From the NCBI GenBank assembly GCA_016710435.1, contig JADJVV010000001.1:124001-188000 (forward strand): a stretch of DNA of 64,000 nt, given 5' to 3'. Under the pieces are notes generated by a model. The model was given only the letters and a program-made list of their open reading frames with translations. It was not told the origin of the DNA and did not search any database. The position numbers were made by a program, and so were the translations under genes. The stretch comes from Hyphomicrobiales bacterium (GTDB taxonomy: Bacteria; Pseudomonadota; Alphaproteobacteria; Rhizobiales; Aestuariivirgaceae). Shown here piece after piece: positions 50,676 through 60,152 of this stretch (positions within the stretch are counted from its first letter, which is position 1; each line of letters starts with the position of its first letter).

Positions 50676-51598
50676 GTCACGAGTTCCTCAAATGAATGTC
50701 CGGCGTGTGCCGCCATTTCCGGCACGAGCGATGTTCCCGTCATGCCGGGCTGGGTGTTGGTTTCGAGGATGATCAGTTCCGGCTCCTTGCCGGGCCCGTC
50801 ATCAAGGCGGAAATCGGAACGCGAGATGCCGCGGCAGCCCAGCGCCTGGTGCGCCAGCAGCGAATAAAGCTGCACCTTGCGATAGAGATCGGGCGAAAGC
50901 TCCGCCGGCAGGATATGCTGCGAACCACCTGGCGCATATTTCGACTGGTAGTCATACCAGCCCGAGGCCTTGGACACGATGTCGATGACACCCAGCGCCA
51001 CATCGCCCATCACCGCGCAGGTGAGTTCGCGGCCCGGAACGAAGCGCTCCGCCATCACCCGCTCGCCAAAAATCTCGCGCTGCTCCAGGATGATCTTGGG
51101 CGGCCCGTTCTTGGATTCCGTCACGATGTGAACGCCGACGCTGGACCCTTCCGCCACCGGCTTGATCACGTAGGGCACCGGCAGAGCATGCTCTTCCGCA
51201 GCCAGTTCAATGTCGACGAGCTTGCTCTCGGCTACCGGAATGTTGGCCGCGCGGAACAGGACCTTGGACATCTCCTTGTTCATCGCCACCGCCGAAGCGC
51301 GCACGCCGGAATGGGTGTAGGGAATGCGCAACGTCTCGCACAGGGCAGCGGCACAGCCGTCTTCGCCCCATTTGCCGTGCAGCGCGTTGAACACCACCTC
51401 CGGCTTCATGTCGAGGAGCACGCTGTGAATCGTCTCGCGTTTCACATCGACCATGATGGCGTTGAATCCTGCCCGGCGCAGCGCCCCGAAACAGGCCTCG
51501 CCCGACGCGAGCGACACGTTGCGCTCCGCCGACCAGCCGCCCATCAGCACCGCGACTGTCGTTTCGTCCGGATGAAGGCGTGGCTTCGTCGTGTTCAT
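50642..51598 (-). CDS. ddlB: D-alanine--D-alanine ligase
   Basis: A 318-residue ATP-grasp enzyme that makes D-Ala-D-Ala for the stem peptide. Visible are VLMGGWSAERNVSLASGEA (start), VFNALHGKWGEDGCA, the ATP-grasp core YVIKPVAEGSSVGVHIV, and the metal-binding end LIILETNTQPGMTGTSLVPEMA. Its product is joined to the UDP-MurNAc tripeptide by MurF, encoded in the same cluster. The start overlaps the murB stop (ATGA) and the end overlaps ftsQ by 34 bases. Confidence 0.97.
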   Translation of the reverse strand: MNTTKPRLHPDETTVAVLMGGWSAERNVSLASGEACFGALRRAGFNAIMVDVKRETIHSVLLDMKPEVVFNALHGKWGEDGCAAALCETLRIPYTHSGVRASAVAMNKEMSKVLFRAANIPVAESKLVDIELAAEEHALPVPYVIKPVAEGSSVGVHIVTESKNGPPKIILEQREIFGERVMAERFVPGRELTCAVMGDVALGVIDIVSKASGWYDYQSKYAPGGSQHILPAELSPDLYRKVQLYSLLAHQALGCRGISRSDFRLDDGPGKEPELIILETNTQPGMTGTSLVPEMAAHAGHSFEELVTWMVNDASLDR

Positions 51599-52524
51599 TC
51601 CGCCTCCTCCGCTGCGAGGCCGATGCGCTTGATTTCCCAGTCGAGATCGATGCCCGAGGTCTCCTTCACCTTGCGGCGCACCGTCTCGCCCAATTCTTCA
51701 ATCTGCGCCGCCGTGGCGCCGCCCTCGTTGATGAGGAAATTGCAATGCATCTCCGACACCTTGGCGGGACCAACGGCAAATCCGCGCATTCCGGCCTTGT
51801 CGATCAGTTGCCATGACTTGTTGTTGGGCGGATTCTTGAAGGTCGATCCGCCAGTGCGGCTTTTCACGGGCTGCGTCGCTTCGCGGCTTTCGGTAATCTT
51901 GTCCATGGCGGCGAGAATATCCGCCGTCACGCCAGGCCGGCCCTGCAGAAGCGCCTGGGTAAACACCAGGTCATCAGGCGCGCCGCTGTGGCGGTAGGTG
52001 TATTTCATGTCGGCGTTACTGAGCACGCGGATGTTTCCCTCACGGTCCACGGCCCGCGCTTCCACAAGCACGTCCTTGGTTTCGCCGCCGTACGCACCGC
52101 CGTTCATGCGAAGCGCGCCGCCAATCGTGCCCGGTATACCTCTCAGAAAGGTTAACCCATCGATACCATTGTCGGCGGCAAACCGCGCCACGCGGATATC
52201 CGGAACCGCCGTGCCGCAGCGGATGCGGTGCCCCTCCTCCACGCTGACATCGCCAAAGCCGCGCCCCAGCCGGATCACGACGCCCGGCACGCCACCATCG
52301 CGCACCAGCATGTTGGAACCGACGCCGATCGGGTAGATCGGAACAGACGTGGGCGTGTTCTTCATGAAGTGCGCAAGGTCGGCTTCGTCCGCCGGCGCAT
52401 ACAGCACCTCCGCCGGCCCGCCGACGCGAAACCATGTGAGATCAGCGAGAGGCGCGTTGGCTTCCAGCCGCCCGCGCACCTGCGGCAGCTGCTTCAGAAG
52501 GGCTTCACCATTGATCCTGGTCAT
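51595..52524 (-). CDS. murB: UDP-N-acetylenolpyruvoylglucosamine reductase
   Basis: A 309-residue flavoenzyme that reduces the enolpyruvyl group to make UDP-MurNAc. The FAD-binding domain has TWFRVGGPAEVLYAP and IGVGSNMLVRDGGVPGVVI, later GIPGTIGGALRMNGGAYG. The catalytic serine region is RTGGSTFKNP (type II-like MurB). The start at 52524 shares one base with the murC stop (TGATG). The family's C-terminal glutamate is in INEGGATA. Confidence 0.97.
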   Translation of the reverse strand: MTRINGEALLKQLPQVRGRLEANAPLADLTWFRVGGPAEVLYAPADEADLAHFMKNTPTSVPIYPIGVGSNMLVRDGGVPGVVIRLGRGFGDVSVEEGHRIRCGTAVPDIRVARFAADNGIDGLTFLRGIPGTIGGALRMNGGAYGGETKDVLVEARAVDREGNIRVLSNADMKYTYRHSGAPDDLVFTQALLQGRPGVTADILAAMDKITESREATQPVKSRTGGSTFKNPPNNKSWQLIDKAGMRGFAVGPAKVSEMHCNFLINEGGATAAQIEELGETVRRKVKETSGIDLDWEIKRIGLAAEEAE

Positions 52525-53930
52525 CACTGGTCCAATGCTGCGAGTTCGCCCGGAAGGGCATAGGCCCATTGCGTCACCGTTCCGGCACCGAGGCAGACGA
52601 CGATGTCACCCGGCTCAACCAGATGCTTCACCTGCGGCGCCAACTGCTTGGGCTCGTCGATGTGCAGGACGGAACGATGGCCGTGGGCGCGAATGCCCTC
52701 CGCCAGATGCGTGTGCGAGGCGCCCTCGATGGGGCTCTCGCCAGCCGCATAGACGGGCGCAAGGATGACTGAGTCCGCATCGTTGAAACACGAACAGAAT
52801 TCATTGAAGAGGCTCGACAACCGCGTGTAGCGGTGTGGCTGCATGACCGCCACGACCTTGCCCTTGGTCACGCGCCGCGCCGCGGCCAGCACGGCCGCGA
52901 TCTCGACGGGATGGTGGCCGTAGTCATCGAACACGGTGACACCATTGTGTTCGCCCGTGCGGGTGAAGCGGCGCTTAACGCCTTCGAAGCTGTTGAGGCC
53001 GTTGCGGATCTGGTCATCCGTCAGTCCGAGCTCGCGCGCCACCACGAGGGCGGCGGTGGAGTTGAGCGCGTTATGGTCGCCCGGCATGCGGAGCGCCAGG
53101 TCCCTGATCTCGGTCGCCTTGCCGGAAACGCGGTCAGTCACGCGCACGGCAAAGCGCGTGGCGCCATCGGAGAACGCCACATCCAGCAGGCGATAATCGG
53201 CCTGCGGGCTGCGGCCATAGGTGATGACGCGGCGGTCCTGCACCCGGCCGATCATCTCCTGAACAACAGGATGATCGATGCACATCACCGCAAAGCCATA
53301 GAAGGGAATGTTCTCCACGAAGGCGAGGAAGGCTTCCTTGGCCTTGTCGAAGGTGCCGTAGTGATCAAGGTGCTCGGGATCAATGTTGGTGACGATCACA
53401 ATATCGGCGGGCAGCTTGACGAAGGTGCCGTCCGATTCATCGGACTCCACGACCATCCAGTCGCCCTTCCCGAGGCGCGCATTGGTGCCATAGGCATTGA
53501 TGATGCCGCCGTTGATGACCGTCGGATCAAGGCCGCCCGCATCCAGCAGCGCCGAGACGATGGACGTTGTGGTGGTCTTGCCATGCGTGCCACCCACCGC
53601 AACGCAGGACTTGAAGCGCATGAGTTCCGCCAGCATTTCGGCGCGGCGGACAACGGGCAGGAAACGGCGCCGCGCCTCCACCAGTTCGGGATTGTCCGGC
53701 TTCACCGCCGACGAGATCACCACCACCTGGGCCTCGCCGAGGTTCTTGGCCTCGTGGCCGATGGCGACCGCGATGCCGTGCTTGCGCAGGCGCGCCACGT
53801 TGTAGTTGTCTGAAATGTCGGAGCCCTGCACCTTGTAGTTCAGGGTCGCCATCACTTCGGCGATGCCGCTCATGCCGATGCCGCCAATGCCGATGAAGTG
53901 GATGGGGCCTACGTCGCGTGGAAGTTTCAT
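52524..53930 (-). CDS. murC: UDP-N-acetylmuramate--L-alanine ligase
   Basis: A 468-residue ATP-dependent ligase adding L-Ala to UDP-MurNAc. The Rossmann start is IHFIGIGGIGMSGIAE (10-25), the ATP loop is GGTHGKTTTT (113-122), and later motifs include ESDESDGTF, NIDPEHLDHY and FDDYGHHPVEI. The start at 53930 (MKLPRDVGPIHF) was chosen over an earlier frame because the extension is Arg/Pro-rich and unlike MurC. It is 28 bases after murG and its stop is shared with the murB start. Confidence 0.97.
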   Translation of the reverse strand: MKLPRDVGPIHFIGIGGIGMSGIAEVMATLNYKVQGSDISDNYNVARLRKHGIAVAIGHEAKNLGEAQVVVISSAVKPDNPELVEARRRFLPVVRRAEMLAELMRFKSCVAVGGTHGKTTTTSIVSALLDAGGLDPTVINGGIINAYGTNARLGKGDWMVVESDESDGTFVKLPADIVIVTNIDPEHLDHYGTFDKAKEAFLAFVENIPFYGFAVMCIDHPVVQEMIGRVQDRRVITYGRSPQADYRLLDVAFSDGATRFAVRVTDRVSGKATEIRDLALRMPGDHNALNSTAALVVARELGLTDDQIRNGLNSFEGVKRRFTRTGEHNGVTVFDDYGHHPVEIAAVLAAARRVTKGKVVAVMQPHRYTRLSSLFNEFCSCFNDADSVILAPVYAAGESPIEGASHTHLAEGIRAHGHRSVLHIDEPKQLAPQVKHLVEPGDIVVCLGAGTVTQWAYALPGELAALDQ

Positions 53931-53958
53931 CAGTCTCAAGTCTCCGGTCAGCCCTGCG

Positions 53959-55068
53959 TCAGCGGGCCATGATGCTCTGCATGAGGTCGGCAAGGCGGCG
54001 GGCGGCATCCGGTTTGCCATGCCGGAGCGCCGCCGCGGCGGCCTCCTTAAGGTGTTCGGGCTGCGACAGCAATCCCGCAAGGAAGGCCGCAAAACCAGCG
54101 GAATCAATGCCTCCCTGGGGCTTCACCCAGCCGGCGCCTGCGCGCTCGAAACTCTCGGCATTGCGCAATTGGTCGTTGTCCAGCGCATGCGGCAGCGGCA
54201 CGAGAACAGCCGGCCGCCCGACGACGCCCAGTTCCGCAATGGTGGATGCTCCCGAACGCGCCACCACGAGATGGCTGGCCGCCATGCGCTGCGGCATGTC
54301 CATGAAGAAGGGATTGAGTTCGGCCCGGACGCCGGACGCCCGATAGGCTTCCGTGGTGCGGGAAAGGTCTTCCTCCCTGCACTGCTGCGTGAGCACGAGG
54401 CGGCGCTTCACATCATCCGGCAAGGCGGCCACCACGCCCGGCATCATGTCGGCAAAGAACCGTGCACCCTGACTGCCACCGAAAACGAGAAGTCGGATAT
54501 CGCCGTCGCTCACCAGTGCCGGATAGGGCGCCGCGGCCACGGACTTGACGACGCCGCGCACCGGATTGCCCGTGAGCGTGACCTTGGCCCGCGCCGCATC
54601 GGGAACAAGCCGCACCTCGTCGAAGGACGTCGCAACCGCCGTGACGCGCGAGGCCAGCAGCCTGTTGGCCCGGCCCAGCACCGAATTCTGTTCATGCACA
54701 AGGCACGGTACGCCCATCCGCGCCGCAGCCATCAGCGGCGGCAGCGAGGGGTAGCCTCCAAAGCCCGCGACCGCGACCGCTCCGCTCTCACGGATGAGCC
54801 GGCGCGACAGCCTGTAGCCCGATGCCAGCCGCAACAGGCGCCCCGGCAAGCGCAACGGGTCCGAGAGCGAGAGTGTCGCCGACGGCACGATATGCACCTT
54901 CTCCGCTGGAAACGACTTGCCGTAGTCGCGCACGCGCTCGTCGGTCATCAGGTGGATGCGGTAGCCGCGCCCCACCAGTTCTTCCGCCAAGGCTTGCGCT
55001 GGAAAGAGATGTCCGCCAGTCCCGCCGGCGGCGAGCATCACCAGATTGTTTTGTCCGTGAACCGCCAC
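53959..55068 (-). CDS. murG: MurG, lipid II-forming GlcNAc transferase
   Basis: A 369-residue membrane-associated GT-B enzyme that adds GlcNAc to lipid I. Conserved segments are LAAGGTGGHLFPAQAL near the N-terminus, GFGGYPSLPPL, HEQNSVLGRANRLL, and the UDP-GlcNAc-binding FGGSQGARFF and VARSGASTIAEL. The best start is GTG at 55066-55068, one base after the ftsW stop and preceded by GGTGGGG; ATG choices either lack support or delete the start of the fold. The spacing suggests coupling with FtsW. Confidence 0.94.
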   Translation of the reverse strand: MAVHGQNNLVMLAAGGTGGHLFPAQALAEELVGRGYRIHLMTDERVRDYGKSFPAEKVHIVPSATLSLSDPLRLPGRLLRLASGYRLSRRLIRESGAVAVAGFGGYPSLPPLMAAARMGVPCLVHEQNSVLGRANRLLASRVTAVATSFDEVRLVPDAARAKVTLTGNPVRGVVKSVAAAPYPALVSDGDIRLLVFGGSQGARFFADMMPGVVAALPDDVKRRLVLTQQCREEDLSRTTEAYRASGVRAELNPFFMDMPQRMAASHLVVARSGASTIAELGVVGRPAVLVPLPHALDNDQLRNAESFERAGAGWVKPQGGIDSAGFAAFLAGLLSQPEHLKEAAAAALRHGKPDAARRLADLMQSIMAR

Positions 55069-55069
55069 G

Positions 55070-56215
55070 TCACCCCACCTGGTCTGACAGGGCGAGCGGT
55101 GCCGGTTGCGGCGCTGCCATGCCGCGCGCCAGTGCCAGCACAAAGCCCATCGCCATGGCCGTGCCAAGGAGCGACGAACCGCCGTAGGAGATGAAGGGCA
55201 GCGTCATGCCCTTGGCTGGCAGCAGCGCCACGTTGACGCCCATGTTGATCGCCGCCTGCAAGCCGAACATGGTGACAAGGCCCGCCATCGCCAGCGCCGA
55301 GAACGGATCCTGCTCCGTCTTGGCGCGGCGCAGCACGCGCATCACGATGAAGATGAACAGCGCCATGATGGCGAGGCAGGCAATGATGCCGAATTCCTCG
55401 CCCACGACGGCAAAGGTGAAATCCGTATGCGCGTCCGGCAGCACGAGCTTGGCCTGCCCGCCGCCCGGCCCCGTGCCCATCAGGCCGCCGTTGCGGAAGG
55501 CTTCCATCGCCGTATCGGTCTGGAAGGTGTCACCCTTCTCCGGGCTCATGAAGCGGTCGATGCGCGAAGCCACATGCGGCACCAGGAGGTAGGCGAAAAC
55601 GCCCGCGATCACGCCGCAGCCCGCAAGGCCGAACACGATCACCCACGGAATGCCGAAGACCAGCAGCATCGCACCCGTGGTGGCAACCACCAGTGCCGCC
55701 TGTCCGAAGTCAGGTTGAAGTACCAGCATGCCGAGGAACACGGCAGCCATGGCATAGGCAATGATGTGGCCCGGCATGTCGGGCCGCCGCGTCTTCTCGG
55801 CGAGGAACCAGCTTGCCGCCACCACGTAGCAGGGTTTGGCGAATTCGGAGGGCTGCAGGTTGATCGGGCCGAAATTGATCCAGCGGTGCGCGCCCTTGAT
55901 TTCGGGCCCGAAGAACAGCGCCGCCGCCATCAGTATCAGCGCGCCGACAAAACCGAGGAAAGAGGCTCGCCGCACCCATCCCGTATCGAAGAACGAAAGG
56001 GTGATGAGGCAGATCACCGCGAAAAAGAGATAGAACAGCTGGCTCTTGAAGAAGTGGAAGCTGTCGAGGCCGATGCGCTCCGCCACCGGCGGGCTTGCCG
56101 CCATGCTGATGAGCACGCCCATCGACATGAGCAGCAACACCGCCGAAATCAGCGGCCTGTCGATCGTGAACCACCAGCGGGCCAGCGTGCCGCGGTCACT
56201 GCGCGAGATCAGCAT
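55070..56215 (-). CDS. ftsW: FtsW, septal peptidoglycan glycosyltransferase/lipid II polymerase
   Basis: A 381-residue SEDS-family membrane enzyme with about 10 helices. Characteristic pieces are FGPEIKGAHRWINFGPINLQ, LVLQPDFGQAALV, the long periplasmic loop ending GGLMGTGPGGGQAKL, and FAVVGEEFGII with the acidic residue, then PFISYGGSSLL. It works with FtsI, encoded upstream. The ATG at 56215 shares a base with the murD stop (TGATG). Confidence 0.96.
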   Translation of the reverse strand: MLISRSDRGTLARWWFTIDRPLISAVLLLMSMGVLISMAASPPVAERIGLDSFHFFKSQLFYLFFAVICLITLSFFDTGWVRRASFLGFVGALILMAAALFFGPEIKGAHRWINFGPINLQPSEFAKPCYVVAASWFLAEKTRRPDMPGHIIAYAMAAVFLGMLVLQPDFGQAALVVATTGAMLLVFGIPWVIVFGLAGCGVIAGVFAYLLVPHVASRIDRFMSPEKGDTFQTDTAMEAFRNGGLMGTGPGGGQAKLVLPDAHTDFTFAVVGEEFGIIACLAIMALFIFIVMRVLRRAKTEQDPFSALAMAGLVTMFGLQAAINMGVNVALLPAKGMTLPFISYGGSSLLGTAMAMGFVLALARGMAAPQPAPLALSDQVG

Positions 56216-57618
56216 CAGCTGTTCCCTTCTGTTGTCATGTGAATGCCGGGAAGGCGAGAGACGAGCTCGACGAAGGCGTCGCCGCGCACCTCGAAATTCT
56301 TGTACTGGTCGAAGGACGCGGAGGCCGGCGATAGCAGCACCACGGGGTCTGCCTCCTGCGCGGCTTGCGCATCGCGCGCGGCGGCCTGCACGGCGCGGGG
56401 CAGCGTCTCGCAAATCTCGTAGGCAACCTTGCCGTCCAGCGTGGCGGCGAACTCCGCGGCAGCGACTCCGATCAGGTAGGCTTTGCGGATACGCGGGAAA
56501 TAGGGCGCAAGCGGCGCGATGCCGCCAGTCTTCGCGATCCCGCCGGCGATCCAGTGAATGTTGCTGTAGGAGGCAAGCGCCTTCTCCGCCGCATCGGCAT
56601 TGGTCGCCTTTGAATCATTGACGAAGGAAACCGCACCCGCCCGTCCCACTTCCTGCATGCGGTGTGCAAGACCGGGAAAGCTATGCATGGCAGCACCGAT
56701 GGCCGGCGCATCCACGCCCATCGCCCGCGCCACGCCATAGGCCATGCAAGCGTTCTGCCAGTTGTGGCGGCCGCGCAGCGCCGGCATGGCGCGCAGGTCA
56801 ATGGTCGCATCGACAGCGCCGTTCCGCATGTCGCGCAGGATGCCGTCCGGCGCGCAGATGCCATCACCGAGTGCACGCGTCACCGACACGCGGCGCACGT
56901 CCGGCCCCACGTGAATCTTGTCCGCAATCGCAGCACACCAGTCATCATCAACGCCGACGAGTGCCGTCTGCCCGTCGCGCTGCTTGCCGAACATGCGGGC
57001 CTTGACCTCGGCATAGTGCTCCATGTTGCCATGGCGATCGAGGTGGTCGGGCGTGAGGTTCGTGAGCACGCCCACGTCCGGCGACAGGCCGGGCATCAGG
57101 TCGATCTGGAAAGACGACAGCTCGAGCACATAGATGCGCTCGCGCGCGGGCGAGCGGAGGTTGAACACGGCCTGGCCGATGTTTCCGCCCACGTCAACAT
57201 CGAGTCCCGCTTCCTTCAGCACGTGTCCCGTCAGCGCAGTCGTCGTGGATTTTCCGTTGGTGCCGGTGATCGCCACCATGCGCGCCCCCGTGCCCTGGAT
57301 GGCGCGTGCGAACACTTCGGTGTCACCAATGACCTCGACGCCGGCCGCCTTCGCCTTGACGACAGTCCAGTGCGGCTCGGGATGGGTGAGCGGCACGCCG
57401 GGGCTCAGCACCAGCGCAGCAAGCGTCTTGAAATCGACTGTGTGCAGGTTGGTCACCTGCAAGCCCTCGGCGCGCGCCTTTTCAACGGCCGGTTCGGAAT
57501 CATCCCAGGCCAAAACCTCGGCGCCGCCGGACGCAAGCGCCCGCGCGCACGAAATGCCCGACCGGGCCAGGCCAAACATGGCGACGCGCTTGCCCATGAA
57601 CTGCTTGACGGGAAACAT
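56215..57618 (-). CDS. murD: UDP-N-acetylmuramoylalanine--D-glutamate ligase
   Basis: A 467-residue Mur ligase adding D-Glu. The N-terminal domain has VAMFGLARSGISCARAL, the ATP loop is AITGTNGKSTTTAL (116-129), and middle motifs are ELSSFQIDL and NLTPDHLDRHG. The late VNDSKATNADAAEKAL belongs to the C-terminal domain. It starts 7 bases after the mraY stop and is coupled to ftsW. Confidence 0.97.
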   Translation of the reverse strand: MFPVKQFMGKRVAMFGLARSGISCARALASGGAEVLAWDDSEPAVEKARAEGLQVTNLHTVDFKTLAALVLSPGVPLTHPEPHWTVVKAKAAGVEVIGDTEVFARAIQGTGARMVAITGTNGKSTTTALTGHVLKEAGLDVDVGGNIGQAVFNLRSPARERIYVLELSSFQIDLMPGLSPDVGVLTNLTPDHLDRHGNMEHYAEVKARMFGKQRDGQTALVGVDDDWCAAIADKIHVGPDVRRVSVTRALGDGICAPDGILRDMRNGAVDATIDLRAMPALRGRHNWQNACMAYGVARAMGVDAPAIGAAMHSFPGLAHRMQEVGRAGAVSFVNDSKATNADAAEKALASYSNIHWIAGGIAKTGGIAPLAPYFPRIRKAYLIGVAAAEFAATLDGKVAYEICETLPRAVQAAARDAQAAQEADPVVLLSPASASFDQYKNFEVRGDAFVELVSRLPGIHMTTEGNS

Positions 57619-57625
57619 CAGGCCA

Positions 57626-58714
57626 TCACCTCAGCTTCAGGGTTGAGAGGCCGACGAGGGCCAGCACGAAGGCGATGATCCAGAAACGGATGACGATGGT
57701 CGGTTCCTTCCAGCCCTTCTGTTCATAGTGGTGATGCAGCGGCGCCATGGCGAAGACGCGCTTGCCCGTCATCTTGAAGGAAATGACCTGCACGATCACC
57801 GAGACGGTTTCGAGCACGAACAACCCGCCGATGATGGCGAGCACGATCTCGTGCTTCACGGCAACCGCGATGGCACCCAGGGCGCCGCCCAGCGAGAGCG
57901 AGCCCGTATCGCCCATGAAGATCATGGCCGGTGGCGCGTTGAACCACAGGAAGCCCAGCCCTGCCCCCACCAAGGCTCCGCAGATCACCGCCAATTCTCC
58001 GGTGCCGCGCACGAAATGCAGTTGCAGGTATTCGGCAAACACGAAATTGCCGACGAGATAGACGATGAGGCCATAACTCGCAGCGGCAATCATCACAGGC
58101 ATGATGGCAAGACCGTCGAGTCCATCGGTGATGTTGACGGCATTGCCCGCGCCCACCACGACGAGCACGCCGATGATAAGGAAGAACGGCCCGAAATAGA
58201 TCAGCACGTCCTTGAAGAACGGCACGGCAAGCGACATCGACAGCGGCTTGTCGCCGATCCACATGAAGCAGCCCACGGCGATTCCGGCGATGGCGAATTC
58301 CGCGAAGAGGCGCAGACGCGAGGAGAAGCCACGCACCGAGGCGCGCGTCACTTTCAGATAGTCGTCATAGAAGCCGATGGCGCCGAAACCGAGCGTCACG
58401 AACAGAACGCCCCACACATAAAGGTTCCGCAAGTCGGCCCAGAGGATTGTCGCGACGAAGACGCCGGAGAGGATCATCAGACCGCCCATGGTGGGCGTAC
58501 CCTGCTTCTCGACGATATGACGTTGCGGCCCATCGGTGCGGATGGGCTGTCCCCTGCCCTGCTTCACCTTGAGAAGCGAAATGATGCGAGGGCCAAAGAT
58601 GAAGATGAACAGCAACGCCGTCAGGATGGCGCCGCCCGTCCGCGTGGTCAGGTAGCGGAAGGCATTGAGCGCCTGGATTTCCGTCGAGAAGAAGCTGAGA
58701 AGGAAATAAAGCAT
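57626..58714 (-). CDS. mraY: MraY, phospho-MurNAc-pentapeptide transferase
   Basis: A 362-residue integral membrane enzyme with about 10 helices that forms lipid I on undecaprenyl phosphate. Signatures are GTPTMGGLMIL, GFYDDYLKV with the Asp pair, NITDGLDGLAIMP, and the C-terminal cytosolic APLHHHYEQKGW histidine motif. It begins 4 bases after the murF stop. Length is standard. Confidence 0.97.
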   Translation of the reverse strand: MLYFLLSFFSTEIQALNAFRYLTTRTGGAILTALLFIFIFGPRIISLLKVKQGRGQPIRTDGPQRHIVEKQGTPTMGGLMILSGVFVATILWADLRNLYVWGVLFVTLGFGAIGFYDDYLKVTRASVRGFSSRLRLFAEFAIAGIAVGCFMWIGDKPLSMSLAVPFFKDVLIYFGPFFLIIGVLVVVGAGNAVNITDGLDGLAIMPVMIAAASYGLIVYLVGNFVFAEYLQLHFVRGTGELAVICGALVGAGLGFLWFNAPPAMIFMGDTGSLSLGGALGAIAVAVKHEIVLAIIGGLFVLETVSVIVQVISFKMTGKRVFAMAPLHHHYEQKGWKEPTIVIRFWIIAFVLALVGLSTLKLR

Positions 58715-58718
58715 CCGG

Positions 58719-60152
58719 TCATGTATCCTTGGCCGCGGGCCACTGTGCCTTCATTGCCTCGACGAGGGGTCCCATGCGGCTGCCGAGCGAGCCTTTCACC
58801 ATCACCACGTCACCGGGTTTGAGTCCGGCGAGCAATGCGTCTTTCAACTGCTCGGATTGGGCCGCGTGAGCACCGCGCCGTTGTTCCGGCGTGGCCTGCC
58901 ACAGGTGGGCCATGAGAGGGCCTGCGGCGTATAGGACATCGACGCCAGCCGAGTCCAATGCTTCCGCCAGGCCCGCATGCAGGGCCGGACCGGTTTCTCC
59001 CAGTTCCAGCATGTCGCCCAGCACCGCGACGCGGCGGCCGTTCTTGCCAGGCCTGGCATGGCCCAGCAGCGCCAGCGCCGCGCGCACCGAGGCGGGGTTG
59101 GCATTATAGCTCTCGTCGATCAGCAACAGTTCGCCCTGCGGCATGCGCAATGCCTGCTGCACGCCACGGCCCTTCGCCGGCTTGGCCTCCGCGAGGGCAA
59201 GCGCCGCACGCGCCAGGTCGGCACCCATGAGCTTGACCGCCGCAAGCACGGCAAGGCTGTTGACCGCCATGTGTTCACCCGGCAGGCCGAGCTTGTAGAT
59301 CACCTGTTCGCCGAACACCGAGGCAGTGATGCAGCAGCACGTGGGGTGCAACACCAGCTGGGTCATGCGCACGTCGGCATCCGCATGCCGTCCGAAACCA
59401 AAGATGCGGCTCACGCCGGCGGCCCGCGCCGCAGCCGCGAGACGGTCGAAATAGGGTGTGTCGCGGTTGATGACGGCAGCGCCACCCTGCACAATGCCGG
59501 AGAAGATCTCCGCCTTGGCCTCCGCGATCTCGTCCAGCGACTTGAAATGGCCGAGATGGCTTGCCGCAATGGTCGTGACAATCCCCACATGCGGCCTCAC
59601 GAAACCAACGAGCGGCGTGATCTCGCCGGGATGATTCATCCCCACTTCAAACACGCCGAAGGCCGCGTCGGGCGAAAAGCGCGCCAGCGTCAGCGGCACG
59701 CCCCAGTGATTGTTGAAGGAAGCGGCCGAGGCATGCGTGAGCCCTGAGGCGCCAAGTGCGGAACGCAGCATCTCCTTCGTGCTGGTCTTGCCGACGCTTC
59801 CCGTCACCGCCACCACTTGGGCAGCGCTTCTGGCCCGCGCGGCGCGGCCCATTTTTTCGAGTGCCGAGAGCGGATCGCCCTCGACCACCAGCAGGGGGCC
59901 TGCTGCTTCCATCTCGGGCGACGTCCGCGAGACGATGGCAACCCCGGCTCCCGCCTTCAGCGCCTTCACTACGAAATCGTGGCCATCCATTTTCTCGCCC
60001 TTGATGGCGACGAAGATGTCTCCGTCTCCCAGGCTCCGCGAGTCGATTGAAACGTCGCGCATCACGCGCGTGATCGGCCGTGTCAGCCGGCCACCCGTTG
60101 CGGCCACCAACTCGTCCTCAGTCCACAGCGGGCTCATCTCTGACTCAGCCAT
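58719..60152 (-). CDS. murF: UDP-MurNAc-tripeptide--D-Ala-D-Ala ligase
   Basis: A 477-residue Mur ligase adding D-Ala-D-Ala. The N-terminal domain (DVSIDSRSLGDGDIFVAI) precedes the ATP loop VAVTGSVGKTSTKEML (114-129), then SFNNHWGVPLTL and VFEVGMNHPGEI, and the late LIDESYNANPASVRAAL. An unusual Cys-Cys-Cys run occurs in LHPTCCCITASVFG. The start at 60152 overlaps the murE end by 8 bases, with AGGA upstream; 60137 is an alternative. Confidence 0.95.
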   Translation of the reverse strand: MAESEMSPLWTEDELVAATGGRLTRPITRVMRDVSIDSRSLGDGDIFVAIKGEKMDGHDFVVKALKAGAGVAIVSRTSPEMEAAGPLLVVEGDPLSALEKMGRAARARSAAQVVAVTGSVGKTSTKEMLRSALGASGLTHASAASFNNHWGVPLTLARFSPDAAFGVFEVGMNHPGEITPLVGFVRPHVGIVTTIAASHLGHFKSLDEIAEAKAEIFSGIVQGGAAVINRDTPYFDRLAAAARAAGVSRIFGFGRHADADVRMTQLVLHPTCCCITASVFGEQVIYKLGLPGEHMAVNSLAVLAAVKLMGADLARAALALAEAKPAKGRGVQQALRMPQGELLLIDESYNANPASVRAALALLGHARPGKNGRRVAVLGDMLELGETGPALHAGLAEALDSAGVDVLYAAGPLMAHLWQATPEQRRGAHAAQSEQLKDALLAGLKPGDVVMVKGSLGSRMGPLVEAMKAQWPAAKDT